A stretch of DNA of 64,000 nucleotides, taken from contig JAEVYY010000014.1 in the NCBI GenBank assembly GCA_023392535.1, positions 134,054 to 198,053 on the forward strand. The letters run 5' to 3'. Position 1 is the first letter of the stretch, and the number at the start of each line of letters is the position of its first letter. Positions 9,442 to 18,059 of the stretch are shown in pieces. A program made the position numbers and the translations under genes. The notes beneath the pieces were generated by a model, which saw nothing but the letters and a program-made list of their open reading frames with translations, was not told the DNA's origin and did no database searches. This DNA is from Bacillota bacterium (lineage in GTDB: Bacteria; Bacillota; Clostridia; Lachnospirales; Lachnospiraceae).

Positions 9442-11034
9442 ATGAGTATGAATGGTTATTTTCAGTTAGTGTTAAATGAAGTGGGGACTAGTTTGTATAT
9501 ATTTCCGCCTACAGATGGTGGAAATGTGATAGACATCAATGAGGTTACAAATTATTTACAAAGAAAAAAAATTGTTTTTGATATTACAGCTATTAATGTA
9601 GCAATCAGAAATGCAAAAGAAAATACGCTGATTAATCTATCAAATCAAAAGCTATTGCCAGAACCGGAAATGATAGAGGTAAAAGTTACTTCAGATACAA
9701 TGCAGGCAATTGCTAGATTCTATCCACCCTCTTTAGGTGGTGCAACAAAGGGAAAAGCAGAAATAATCAATTTGTTGAAACAGCAAAAGGTAATAGCGGG
9801 TATTGAAGAAGAGGCAATTGATAATTTTATTAAGCACAGAGAGTATTGTACCGATATCGTAGTAGCTAAGGGGAAGATGCCAAGGCATGGCAAAGATGCT
9901 ACCATAGAGTATTTTTTTAACACAGATCTAAAGGTCAGACCAACACTGAAAAATGACGGCAGTGTTGATTTCTTTAATTTAAATACAATTAATCATTGTA
10001 GAAAAGGAGAGGTACTGGCAAAACTCAATAAAGAGGACGTTGGAGAAAATGGAATGGGGGTCCTCGGTAATATAATCCGACCTCGAGAAGTGAAACGTTG
10101 TAAATTACAATATAGTAATCACATTGAGATATCAGAAGATAGAACAGTTATAACGTCACAGGTAAATGGTCATGTTTGTCTTGTAAATGGCAAAGTATTT
10201 GTATCGGATGTTTATCAGGTTGAGAATGTAGATAATGCTACAGGAAATATAGAATATGAGGGAAGTGTTCTGGTGACAGCTAATGTATGTTCTAATTTTA
10301 GTGTTATCGCACATGGTGATGTCGAGGTACGTGGAGTAGTAGAGGGTGCCTATATAGAGGCTGACGGCAATATTGTCATAGCCCGCGGCATGAATGGTAT
10401 GTCAAGGGGGAAGTTAAAGGCAGGTGGCAATGTTGTTGCTAAATTTATTGAGAACGCTACGGTAGAGGCAGGCGGCTATGTGGAAACAGAAGCAATTCTT
10501 CATAGTACAGTAATGGCAAGAACGGAAGTAAATGTGTTAAGTCACAAAGGTTTTATTACAGGTGGTAAGGTTATTGCAACAAATTCTATCAATGTAAAGA
10601 ATCTAGGCTCTCCGATGGGGGCGGATACCATAGTAGAGATTGGACTTGATCCGGCTTTGAAGGAAAAATACAATGGATTACAGAAAGAAGTAGTAACGAT
10701 ACATAAAACGCTACAGCAAATTGAACCGATTATTTCAGCAACACGCCAGAAGCTTGCAAAAGGTGAAAGATTAGCGCCAGATCGGTTGAAATATGTACAA
10801 ACGCTTATGTTGGCTAATAAACAAAAAAATGAGCGTTTGAAAGAATGCAATAAAGAAATTCAAGATTTACAGGAATTGTTGCAATCCAATCAAAATGCCT
10901 GTGTCACTGTATCAGGTGAAGTATATGGGGGAACGAAGATTGTTATTTCAGACTCTGCACTAACGGTAAAAGACACTGTTAAATATTGTAGATTTATTAG
11001 AGATCAAGGTGAAATAAAGATGTCCAACTTATAA
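9442..11034 (+). CDS. fapA: FapA (DUF342) family protein
   Basis: 530 residues. The N-terminal part (about 1-170) is a FapA N domain. The middle (about 170-390) is a beta-helix-like DUF342 domain with repeating 'GNIEYEGSVLVTANV' and 'GDVEVRGVVEGAYIEADGNIVI'-style strands. A coiled coil (about 390-480) and a short C-terminal strand region follow. Family members are commonly encoded in flagellar loci and are annotated flagellar assembly protein A; their biochemistry is little known. It follows fliA by 18 bases and is probably cotranscribed. Confidence 0.85.
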   Translation: MSMNGYFQLVLNEVGTSLYIFPPTDGGNVIDINEVTNYLQRKKIVFDITAINVAIRNAKENTLINLSNQKLLPEPEMIEVKVTSDTMQAIARFYPPSLGGATKGKAEIINLLKQQKVIAGIEEEAIDNFIKHREYCTDIVVAKGKMPRHGKDATIEYFFNTDLKVRPTLKNDGSVDFFNLNTINHCRKGEVLAKLNKEDVGENGMGVLGNIIRPREVKRCKLQYSNHIEISEDRTVITSQVNGHVCLVNGKVFVSDVYQVENVDNATGNIEYEGSVLVTANVCSNFSVIAHGDVEVRGVVEGAYIEADGNIVIARGMNGMSRGKLKAGGNVVAKFIENATVEAGGYVETEAILHSTVMARTEVNVLSHKGFITGGKVIATNSINVKNLGSPMGADTIVEIGLDPALKEKYNGLQKEVVTIHKTLQQIEPIISATRQKLAKGERLAPDRLKYVQTLMLANKQKNERLKECNKEIQDLQELLQSNQNACVTVSGEVYGGTKIVISDSALTVKDTVKYCRFIRDQGEIKMSNL

Positions 11035-11047
11035 AGGAAGTGATCAT

Positions 11048-11362
11048 ATGGCAATTAGCCCATTAGAAGCGAATGGAACAGTAGGAAGAATGCAGGATTT
11101 TAATATCTTAAAACAAAATGAAGATCATAAACCAATGATGGATCAAAGCAATATGCAGAATCTATTTCAAAAAGAAGTACTGAATAAAGCAGTGCAGGTT
11201 CATCATGCAGATGATGTTTCAAATAATGCCTACCATTATGACGCAAAAGAAAAAGGGAATGGACAATATTTTAATCATAAAAAAAATAAAAAAAAGAATG
11301 AACAAGGCAAGAAAGATAAATATGTGATTAAAGGACAGAACCATCTTGATATAAAGATATAG
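11048..11362 (+). CDS. Small hydrophilic protein, function unknown
   Basis: 104 residues, hydrophilic and without membrane segments. The C-terminal third is very Lys/Asn-rich. Ribosome site AAAGGAAGTGATC precedes ATG 11048. It sits between fapA and a membrane-anchored coiled-coil gene with gaps of only 8-13 bases, so it belongs to the same operon. No domain is recognised. Confidence 0.65.
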   Translation: MAISPLEANGTVGRMQDFNILKQNEDHKPMMDQSNMQNLFQKEVLNKAVQVHHADDVSNNAYHYDAKEKGNGQYFNHKKNKKKNEQGKKDKYVIKGQNHLDIKI

Positions 11363-11370
11363 GAGAATGC

Positions 11371-12075
11371 ATGAACACGACAGAAATTATTTTACTTTTA
11401 TTGGGTATTGCCATATTTATTTCCAGTTTTGTAATACCTGAGCAGAAAAGTAAAGCAACCGAAAGCGATAAACGCCTTAGCCATGAGCTGGTGAAGGAAT
11501 CGATGGAACAAGAGATAGGAACTGCTAAGAGTCAGATTCAGAATATGGCAGAGGAGACAGTTAATTATTCCATTGAAAAAACAGAACGTACCTTAGAAAA
11601 ACTAACAAATGAAAAAATACAAGCTGTAAATGAATATTCAGATACCGTACTTGTTGAAATTCACAAAAATCATAAAGAAGTATTATTTTTATACGATATG
11701 TTAAATGATAAACAACAAAGTATTCAGAATGCAATCAAGGATGTGGATAAAATAACAAAATCAGTAGGGGATAAGGGAAGTAAAGAGCAAGAGACCGTAT
11801 TGGTTCCGCCAGTAGAAGAAGCTAGTATGAATAAAAAGCCTGATAAAGAAGAAAAGGTGCAAGACATTTTTACCCCTTTCATAAGTAAGGAAATATGTTC
11901 TGATCAAACAGTGAAAGATAGTGATTTTATCGTGGGTGTGGAAAACAATAAAAATAACAATGAAAAAATACTAAACTTACACAAGTCTGGAAAATCTACG
12001 GTGACAATAGCGAAAGAGCTAGACCTTGGAGTAGGTGAAGTGAAACTTGTTATTGATCTGTTTGAGGGAATGTAG
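11371..12075 (+). CDS. Membrane-anchored coiled-coil protein with C-terminal helix-turn-helix-like motif (DUF6115-like, SwrB position)
   Basis: 234 residues. There is one N-terminal transmembrane helix (about 5-21), then a long charged coiled coil (about 28-130), an acidic linker, and a C-terminal ~35-residue segment 'ILNLHKSGKSTVTIAKELD' resembling a small helix-turn-helix. Bacillus subtilis SwrB has the same architecture (N-terminal anchor, coiled coil) and the same place between the flagellar sigma factor and rpsB, where it promotes flagellar export activation. Functional equivalence is inferred from architecture and position, not from clear sequence identity. Confidence 0.65.
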   Translation: MNTTEIILLLLGIAIFISSFVIPEQKSKATESDKRLSHELVKESMEQEIGTAKSQIQNMAEETVNYSIEKTERTLEKLTNEKIQAVNEYSDTVLVEIHKNHKEVLFLYDMLNDKQQSIQNAIKDVDKITKSVGDKGSKEQETVLVPPVEEASMNKKPDKEEKVQDIFTPFISKEICSDQTVKDSDFIVGVENNKNNNEKILNLHKSGKSTVTIAKELDLGVGEVKLVIDLFEGM

Positions 12076-12077
12076 AA

Positions 12078-12611
12078 ATGAAACTAAAATATTATTTACG
12101 AGGATTGGGAATAGGAATTTTAGTGACAGCAACCATACTAAGTATATCGGGAAAAGGGCATGTAAAAGAGCTTACTGATATGCAGATAAAGAGTAAGGCA
12201 AAAGAACTGGGAATGGTGGAAAAGAATGCGCTGTCTGATACATTTGAGGATACCGCAAAGACAAATGTAAAAGAGGAGATCTTACAAAAAGATCCTGCTG
12301 AAAATGAAAATAGCATAAGTAATAACAAAATAAGCGATGAAGAACCAGAAAATACAGCAGATACAAGCAAGCAAATAGTTGAAAATGAGAATATAAACAG
12401 TAATGAAGAAGTTATGATAAAAGTAGAAAGTGGAGAAAGTTCTTTGTCAATCAGTAAAAAATTAGAAAAAGCAGGACTTATAAAATCGGCATCTTCGTTT
12501 GATCAATACTTATGTCAGAATAGTTATGATAAAAATATATGCATTGGAGAACATCTGATTGCAAAGGATTCTACAGAAGAACAGATTGCTAAAGAAATTA
12601 CATCCAAATAA
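12078..12611 (+). CDS. Membrane-anchored protein with MltG/YceG-like LysM-type domain
   Basis: 177 residues. An N-terminal membrane anchor or uncleaved signal (about 8-25) is followed by a long acidic linker (about 35-115). The C-terminal domain (about 118-177) includes 'VESGESSLSISKKLEKAGLI' and 'EQIAKEITSK'. This resembles the small LysM-like module at the N terminus of endolytic transglycosylase MltG, without its catalytic domain. It probably sits outside the membrane near peptidoglycan. It starts 3 bases after the previous stop and closes the flagellar operon. Confidence 0.6.
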   Translation: MKLKYYLRGLGIGILVTATILSISGKGHVKELTDMQIKSKAKELGMVEKNALSDTFEDTAKTNVKEEILQKDPAENENSISNNKISDEEPENTADTSKQIVENENINSNEEVMIKVESGESSLSISKKLEKAGLIKSASSFDQYLCQNSYDKNICIGEHLIAKDSTEEQIAKEITSK

Positions 12612-12618
12612 AAAAAAC

Positions 12619-12647
12619 TTGAAAAAATAGCTAAAACATGATAAAAT
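12619..12647 (+). promoter_or_regulatory. Sigma-A-type promoter for rpsB-tsf
   Basis: TTGAAA at 12619-12624 and TAAAAT at 12642-12647 are separated by 17 bp. This lies just after the last flagellar-operon gene and 128 bp before rpsB, giving a leader of roughly 120 nt. Confidence 0.7.
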
Positions 12648-12679
12648 ATCAAAGTTGTGAGAAAACACGTATATTCTTT

Positions 12680-12737
12680 CTATCTATGGTGCTTCTTTAA
12701 CGCAGAAGTTATGGATAGTAGTAAAATTAGTTTTACT
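12680..12737 (+). promoter_or_regulatory. rpsB mRNA leader hairpins, candidate S2 autoregulatory element
   Basis: The leader folds into a bipartite stem: CTATCTAT (12680-12687) with ATGGATAG (12711-12718), then CTTCT (12692-12696) with AGAAG (12704-12708). A second perfect stem follows, AGTAAAA (12720-12726) with TTTTACT (12731-12737). There is no U-run, so these are not terminators. Ribosomal protein operons often carry such repressor-binding leaders; that S2 binds here is inference. Confidence 0.45.
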
Positions 12738-12774
12738 GGAAGAGATACGGATGAAAAACCATGGAGGTAAGAAA

Positions 12775-13506
12775 ATGAGCGTTATTTCAATGAAACAATT
12801 ATTAGAAGCAGGTGTTCACTTTGGACATCAGACTAGAAGATGGAATCCTAAAATGGCTCCATACATTTTTACAGAGAGAAATGGTATCTACATTATTGAT
12901 TTGCAAAAAACAGTAGGTAAAGTAGATGAAGCCTATAAGGCAGTCTGTGATATTGCTGCTGAAGGTGGTACCGTTCTTTTTGTCGGTACTAAAAAACAAG
13001 CACAGGATGCTGTTAAATCAGAAGCGGAACGTTGCGGAATGTTTTACGTAAATGAAAGATGGTTAGGCGGCATGCTGACTAATTTTAAAACAATCAAGAG
13101 CAGAGTTGCAAGATTAAAAGCAATTGAAACGATGTCACAAGATGGAACATTTGATGTTCTACCTAAGAAAGAAGTTATTAATCTGAAAAAAGAGTGGGAT
13201 AAACTTGAAAAGAACTTAGGTGGAATTAAAGATATGAAGAAAATTCCTGATGCAATTTTTGTAGTAGATCCTAAAAAAGAGAGAATCTGCATACAAGAGG
13301 CACATACACTTGGAATTCCTCTTATTGGTATTGCAGATACAAACTGCGATCCGGAAGAGCTTGATTATGTAATTCCAGGTAATGATGACGCTATTAGAGC
13401 AGTAAAATTAATTGTTGCTAAAATGGCAGATGGAATCATTGAAGTAAATCAGGGTGAAGCAGTTGAAGTGGAAGAAATAGAAGCTGAAGTACCAGTAGAA
13501 GCATAA
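12775..13506 (+). CDS. rpsB: 30S ribosomal protein S2
   Basis: 243 residues with hallmark S2 sequences 'LLEAGVHFGHQTRRWNPKM', 'GTVLFVGTKKQAQ', 'NERWLGGMLTNFKTI' and 'IPLIGIADTNCDPE'. S2 assembles late on the small subunit and helps contact S1/mRNA. ATG 12775 is used because GGAGG lies 8 bases upstream and the S2 family begins 'MSVISMKQLLEAG'; the frame stays open upstream without a better site. The C terminus is acidic. tsf follows, as in nearly all bacteria. Confidence 0.98.
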   Translation: MSVISMKQLLEAGVHFGHQTRRWNPKMAPYIFTERNGIYIIDLQKTVGKVDEAYKAVCDIAAEGGTVLFVGTKKQAQDAVKSEAERCGMFYVNERWLGGMLTNFKTIKSRVARLKAIETMSQDGTFDVLPKKEVINLKKEWDKLEKNLGGIKDMKKIPDAIFVVDPKKERICIQEAHTLGIPLIGIADTNCDPEELDYVIPGNDDAIRAVKLIVAKMADGIIEVNQGEAVEVEEIEAEVPVEA

Positions 13507-13594
13507 GAACTGCATTTGAATGAAATGTGATTAATTAGGAGGGGCGATTATTATAACCGTCCCTTTATCCTAGAAATTATTGGAGGAATCGGAT

Positions 13595-14536
13595 ATGGCT
13601 ATTACAGCAGGTATGGTGAAGGAGTTAAGAGAATTAACTGGCGCAGGTATGATGGATTGCAAAAAGGCTCTTAATGAAACAAACGGAAATATGGAAGAAG
13701 CAGTAGAATTTTTAAGAAAGAATGGACAGGCAAAAGCAGAGAAAAAGGCTGGTAGAATTGCAGCAGAAGGTCTTGTAAGATCTGCTACAAAAGGAGATGA
13801 CATTGCAGCGATAGTTGAAGTCAACTCAGAAACAGACTTTGTTGCCAAAAATGAAGAATTTCAGACGTTTGTGGATGCTGTTGCAGCGCAAGCAATTGAA
13901 ACAGCGGCGCAAGATTTAGATGCTTTCTTAGCAGAATCTTGGAACTTAGATAAGAGCAAGACTGTGAATGATGCATTAACAGAAAAAATTTCAGTAATTG
14001 GTGAAAAATTATCGATCAGAAGATTTGAGAAAATTGTTGCTGAGAATGGATGTGTGGTAACCTATATTCATGGCGGTGGTAGAATTGGGGTTGTTGTAGA
14101 GGCAGATACAGTAGTTGTTAATGATTCTGTAAAAGAAGCGTTAACCAACATTGCAATGCAAATTGCTGCACTTGCTCCTAAATATGTATCTCAGGCAGAA
14201 GTAAGTGATGAATATAAAGAACATGAAAAAGAGATACTATTCTCACAGGCCAAAGTTGAAAATGCAGCTTTACCAGCAGAAAAACAAAAGCCGGAAGCAA
14301 TTATCGAAAAAATGATTATTGGACGGTTAAATAAAGAATTAAAAGAAATTTGCTTATTAGATCAGGCATATGTAAAAGATGGTGATTTGACAGTAGGTAA
14401 ATATTTGGCTGGTGTATCAAAAGAGGTTGGTGCAGATATCACAGTGAAGAGATTTGTTCGTTTTGAAACTGGAGAAGGCATCGAAAAGAAAAGTGAAGAC
14501 TTTGCTGCTGAAGTTGCAGCACAGATGGGCAATTAG
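13595..14536 (+). CDS. tsf: Translation elongation factor Ts
   Basis: 313 residues. The N-terminal UBA-like domain is 'AGMVKELRELTGAGMMDCKKAL', followed by the core 'DFVAKNEEFQTF' (the TDFVA motif that dislodges nucleotide from EF-Tu) and a C-terminal module. EF-Ts recycles EF-Tu-GDP. ATG 13595 follows TGGAGGA at 13581-13587. A hairpin terminator lies 15 bases after the stop, and pyrH, the usual next gene, is about 32 kb away. Confidence 0.97.
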   Translation: MAITAGMVKELRELTGAGMMDCKKALNETNGNMEEAVEFLRKNGQAKAEKKAGRIAAEGLVRSATKGDDIAAIVEVNSETDFVAKNEEFQTFVDAVAAQAIETAAQDLDAFLAESWNLDKSKTVNDALTEKISVIGEKLSIRRFEKIVAENGCVVTYIHGGGRIGVVVEADTVVVNDSVKEALTNIAMQIAALAPKYVSQAEVSDEYKEHEKEILFSQAKVENAALPAEKQKPEAIIEKMIIGRLNKELKEICLLDQAYVKDGDLTVGKYLAGVSKEVGADITVKRFVRFETGEGIEKKSEDFAAEVAAQMGN

Positions 14537-14550
14537 ATAATAGATACTTT

Positions 14551-14587
14551 AAAGAGCCGGGAATTCAAGGATTTTCGACTCTTTTTT
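14551..14587 (+). terminator. Intrinsic terminator of rpsB-tsf
   Basis: AAAGAGCCG at 14551-14559 pairs with CGACTCTTT (14576-14584) with one mismatch, and the T-run continues to 14587. Confidence 0.75.
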
Positions 14588-14639
14588 CTATAATGGAAAT
14601 TACTAACAATTCTTTTATATTGAGAAATTCAGACAATTT

Positions 14640-14737
14640 GATATAGTTACGGGCAAACCTGTCAAAAGACAGAGACGCAAAGCTATAGGGTCTAAGGTGC
14701 GAAGAATAACACTATGACAGCCTGGCTGCAAGATATC
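14640..14737 (+). promoter_or_regulatory. c-di-GMP-I (GEMM) riboswitch aptamer
   Basis: The sequence contains the conserved GEMM-I elements in order: GGGCAAAC (14651-14658), a P2 hairpin CTGTC-AAAA-GACAG, GACGCAAAGC (14673-14682), TCTAAGG, ATGACAGCC (14714-14722) and TGGCTGC. The closing P1 pairs GATAT (14640-14644) with ATATC (14733-14737). This class binds cyclic di-GMP. It precedes a gene encoding a GGDEF-EAL c-di-GMP enzyme, implying feedback. A possible -10 TATAAT lies at 14589-14594, with no convincing -35. Confidence 0.93.
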
Positions 14738-14742
14738 TCTTG

Positions 14743-14771
14743 ACCTGCCCGTTTTTGTGGTAGGTTTTTTT
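14743..14771 (+). terminator. Expression-platform terminator of the c-di-GMP riboswitch
   Basis: ACCTGCC (14743-14749) pairs with GGTAGGT (14759-14765), with one G-U pair, followed by seven Ts. GCCCGT at 14747-14752 is complementary to ACGGGC at 14649-14654 in the aptamer core. Ligand-free RNA could therefore sequester the terminator arm, and ligand binding would release it. That predicts an OFF switch; the direction is inferred. Confidence 0.75.
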
Positions 14772-14905
14772 AATAATTGGAAATTTTAAGGGATTCCGAT
14801 TATCTAAAATTTACTACTTTAACAGAATAGCTTGTTATTTTAGGGGTAAATAATAAGCAATTCAAGTATCAAATGTTAAAAAAATGTTAAAGTGGGGAAA
14901 TAATA

Positions 14906-17900
14906 ATGAATAACACAGTATTTGTTCTATATGCCATATTTTATATGTTCACGTTTTTGTGTATCGGAATAGGAATTTATCTATTATTTATGAATGTGGA
15001 TGGAATCCTAAATAAATTAGCGTTCTTGATCAGCATATCATTAAGCGGTTGGTGCTTTGGAATCGTTCGTTCTATTTTAGCGGATAGCTATAATAATAGT
15101 ATGATTTGGAGAAAGTTTTCGGTTTTAGGTATTAGTAGTTTTATTATTTTTTTATTATATTTCTTTCTGGTTTTAACAAAAGATATTCTTTTAAATAAAT
15201 GGGTCTTGTTTATCTTATATTTTCCTTCTGCCGTTTTAGTCTATTTATTCACAATATCTGAAGACATTAGTCTACAAGTAAATCAATTACAGAAGCTATC
15301 CATGGGATGGGTAAACATAAATCTTTGGAATTATTGGGCCCTCTGTAAGGATATATTCATCAATGGAATTTTGTTAGGTTGTCTGTTTTTGATCTATCAA
15401 TGGAAATTAGATATAAATGATAAAAAGAAAAAGAAAGATGCAGTTTTGATTGCTTTTTTATTATCCATGTATCTCATTTTTTCCATGATAACCAGGGTTT
15501 CCGCTAAATTTTATTTACTTTATAGTTATCAAATAACACCCGTCATTATGATCCCACTCTTGCTCCCTGTTTACCGGATATTAAAAGGACAGAATGCTAC
15601 AAGAGCAACTACTGCTAATGTAGCAGCTGTTTATGAAGAACAATTTCGTTCTGAAATTATTGGCTATTTGTCGAACATATTTTTGGGGGGTGGATTTTTA
15701 TTTTTAATCTCTAAATGTAGGTTTGAATGGAATTCAAATGTGACCAGTACTATTTTTTTATTTCTATTCTTAGGGATCGCTATTTTTTTCTCTCAGAAAT
15801 ATATGAAAAATAGAGAATTAAAAATGCTGCTATATTCTCTTTTGCTATCAATTGCATTACCTTTGATTATATTCCTATTTCTTCAGGATGCTTCTGTAAT
15901 CGTCTGGGCGATTTTATTTTTTGTTGTAACTGTTCTATTTTTGTATCAAGATGCTACCATTATTTTAATGACATCTACTTCTACAATAATTACGCAACTT
16001 TTCGTTTTAATCTTAATACAGAGACAATATATAAAGATATCCGATTATTACAGAAGAGTGGGGCTGGTGACATTGGCAGTGTGTTTGGCTTATTGTGTCA
16101 ATAGGATATATATACAAAGATTAAATGAGCTTTCTTATAGGATCCAGATACAAGATTTTCTATTTTTAATATCTTCGTATATCAAAAATGTAAATGTTAA
16201 TCTGCAAGATAAGATGAACGAATTTTTGGAGTTACTATGCAAAAATATTAATTCTGAAAGAGCTTATATCTATTTTAAGAATTCCAAAGATGACAAAGAA
16301 AATTATTTTTATAGATGTGATAAAGGTGTAGTGAGCAATGAGATAGAAATAAATGTAAATATATTAAATAATATCTATTGGAAAAATGAGATAAAAGAAA
16401 ATGGAATGATTCGAATTCATAATGTATTTAAGCTTCCCGATTCGGTTAAAAAAGAAAAAGAAATACTTTTAAAGCAAAAGGTAGGTTCCATGTTGCTCAT
16501 CCCTTTTTTTAATAAGGATCAGATAATTGGGTTCATGAGATTTGACTTTATTCTTGCAAGAAAAGAATGGAATGATGAAATCATAAAATTATTAAGAACA
16601 TTTGCTAATATCCTTAGAGATTTTAAGATTGGGGAAGATTCTGAAAAAAAAATGCATCAGATGGTCTACTATGACCATTTAACGAATATTCCTAATCGGG
16701 AACTATTTGGTAAGTGTATCAATCAGGCAATTCAAAGATCAACTAAAAATGGAGAGTCATTCGGTATCCTACTGTTAGACTTAGATTCTTTTAAAAATGT
16801 AAATGATACCATGGGGCATCAAAGTGGTGATAAAGTACTTATTATTATCGCTGACCGGCTAGAAAAATGTCTACGAAAAACAGATATCGTTTGCAGATTT
16901 GGTGGAGATGAATTTTTAATACTTTTGAATGGGATTACATCGGATAAGGATATTGAAACAGTAGCCATAAAAATTATCAGTCAATTTGAAAAGCCTATCA
17001 CAGTAGAGGGACAAGAATTTTTTATTACTGCAAGTGTTGGAATTTCAAGTTTTCCAGTTGATGGAAAAGATATAAACGCATTAATAAAAAATGCAGATAT
17101 TGCTATGTATGAAGCAAAAAATAAAGGTAAAAATCAATATGTTTTCTGTTCAAAAGAAATGAAAGAAGATATATGGCAATCAAGACTCATAACGAACCAT
17201 TTATACCATGCCTTGGAAAAGGATGAATTAAAAATAGCGTATCAACCACAGGTATTAATAGACACTGGTGAGATAATAGCAGCGGAAGCTTTAGCAAGAT
17301 GGAATCATCCTGAATTAGGGGATGTTTCACCTGCACTTTTCATTCCAATTGCGGAAGAAACAGGCTTGATTCATGCGATTGGCGAATGGGCTTTAAGACA
17401 GTCCTGTAAACAAAATAAAATTTGGCAGGACATGGGTCTCCCCCCGATCAGAATCGCTGTAAATGTTTCTGTAAAACAATTATTAAAGCCTGGATTTGCT
17501 GACAAAGTGGAAGAGATATTGAATGAAACAATGATAGAACCACGTTATCTGGAGTTGGAAATAACAGAAAATATTGCAATGCAGGAATCAAATATTATTT
17601 TTGATGTCTTGTATAGATTAAAAGCGATCGGTATTTCATTGGCAATTGATGATTTTGGAATTGAATATTCTTCTCTTAATCGCGTTAAATTATTACCGAT
17701 CGACCGATTAAAAATAGATATTAATTTTATAAAAGGAATTTCAAGTAATAATAAGGATAGGGTAATTGTTGATGTAATAATCAAGCTTGCAAAAGATTTG
17801 CATCTAAAAGTGATTGCAGAAGGCGTAGAAACGGTAGAGCAGCTTAACTACTTAAAACAAAAGAAATGTGATGAAGTACAAGGTTATTATTTCTATAAAC

Positions 17901-17953
17901 CGCTTTCTAAAGAAGTTTTGGAAGAAATTTTACGAGATCCGAATTTGCATTGA
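14906..17953 (+). CDS. Membrane GGDEF-EAL c-di-GMP synthase/phosphodiesterase
   Basis: 1015 residues. The N-terminal half is mostly hydrophobic, with many predicted transmembrane helices (about 5-230 and again about 255-405), then a GAF-like sensory region (about 420-570). The GGDEF domain has intact GGDEF at 666-670 and an upstream RxxD inhibitory site (RKTD). The C-terminal EAL domain has EAL at 794-796, 'LEITENIA', 'AIDDFG' and 'AEGVETVEQL'. Both catalytic motifs are intact, so either activity is possible. It is preceded by a c-di-GMP riboswitch and terminator, and followed by its own strong terminator. Confidence 0.93.
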   Translation: MNNTVFVLYAIFYMFTFLCIGIGIYLLFMNVDGILNKLAFLISISLSGWCFGIVRSILADSYNNSMIWRKFSVLGISSFIIFLLYFFLVLTKDILLNKWVLFILYFPSAVLVYLFTISEDISLQVNQLQKLSMGWVNINLWNYWALCKDIFINGILLGCLFLIYQWKLDINDKKKKKDAVLIAFLLSMYLIFSMITRVSAKFYLLYSYQITPVIMIPLLLPVYRILKGQNATRATTANVAAVYEEQFRSEIIGYLSNIFLGGGFLFLISKCRFEWNSNVTSTIFLFLFLGIAIFFSQKYMKNRELKMLLYSLLLSIALPLIIFLFLQDASVIVWAILFFVVTVLFLYQDATIILMTSTSTIITQLFVLILIQRQYIKISDYYRRVGLVTLAVCLAYCVNRIYIQRLNELSYRIQIQDFLFLISSYIKNVNVNLQDKMNEFLELLCKNINSERAYIYFKNSKDDKENYFYRCDKGVVSNEIEINVNILNNIYWKNEIKENGMIRIHNVFKLPDSVKKEKEILLKQKVGSMLLIPFFNKDQIIGFMRFDFILARKEWNDEIIKLLRTFANILRDFKIGEDSEKKMHQMVYYDHLTNIPNRELFGKCINQAIQRSTKNGESFGILLLDLDSFKNVNDTMGHQSGDKVLIIIADRLEKCLRKTDIVCRFGGDEFLILLNGITSDKDIETVAIKIISQFEKPITVEGQEFFITASVGISSFPVDGKDINALIKNADIAMYEAKNKGKNQYVFCSKEMKEDIWQSRLITNHLYHALEKDELKIAYQPQVLIDTGEIIAAEALARWNHPELGDVSPALFIPIAEETGLIHAIGEWALRQSCKQNKIWQDMGLPPIRIAVNVSVKQLLKPGFADKVEEILNETMIEPRYLELEITENIAMQESNIIFDVLYRLKAIGISLAIDDFGIEYSSLNRVKLLPIDRLKIDINFIKGISSNNKDRVIVDVIIKLAKDLHLKVIAEGVETVEQLNYLKQKKCDEVQGYYFYKPLSKEVLEEILRDPNLH

Positions 17954-18001
17954 TTTAGATTGATTTGAATGCATTAGGATTCTATATTAAATAATTTTAT
18001 C

Positions 18002-18045
18002 AAACAAGCCGATATATCCTATGAAGAAAAATCGGCTTGTTTTAA
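18002..18045 (+). terminator. Intrinsic terminator after the GGDEF-EAL gene
   Basis: A perfect 12-bp stem, AAACAAGCCGAT (18002-18013) with ATCGGCTTGTTT (18031-18042), continues into a T-run. It ends only 15 bases before the start codon of the next gene. Confidence 0.88.
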
Positions 18046-18059
18046 TTAGGGGGATAAAA

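Noticed and set aside
14620..14647. Promoter TTGAGA-16-TATAGT just before the c-di-GMP aptamer
   Set aside because: Its start site would fall inside the aptamer core, which would destroy the riboswitch; an upstream promoter is more likely.
18021..18059. Upstream start for the coiled-coil gene
   Set aside because: It would lie within the perfect 12-bp terminator of the preceding gene and has no ribosome site.
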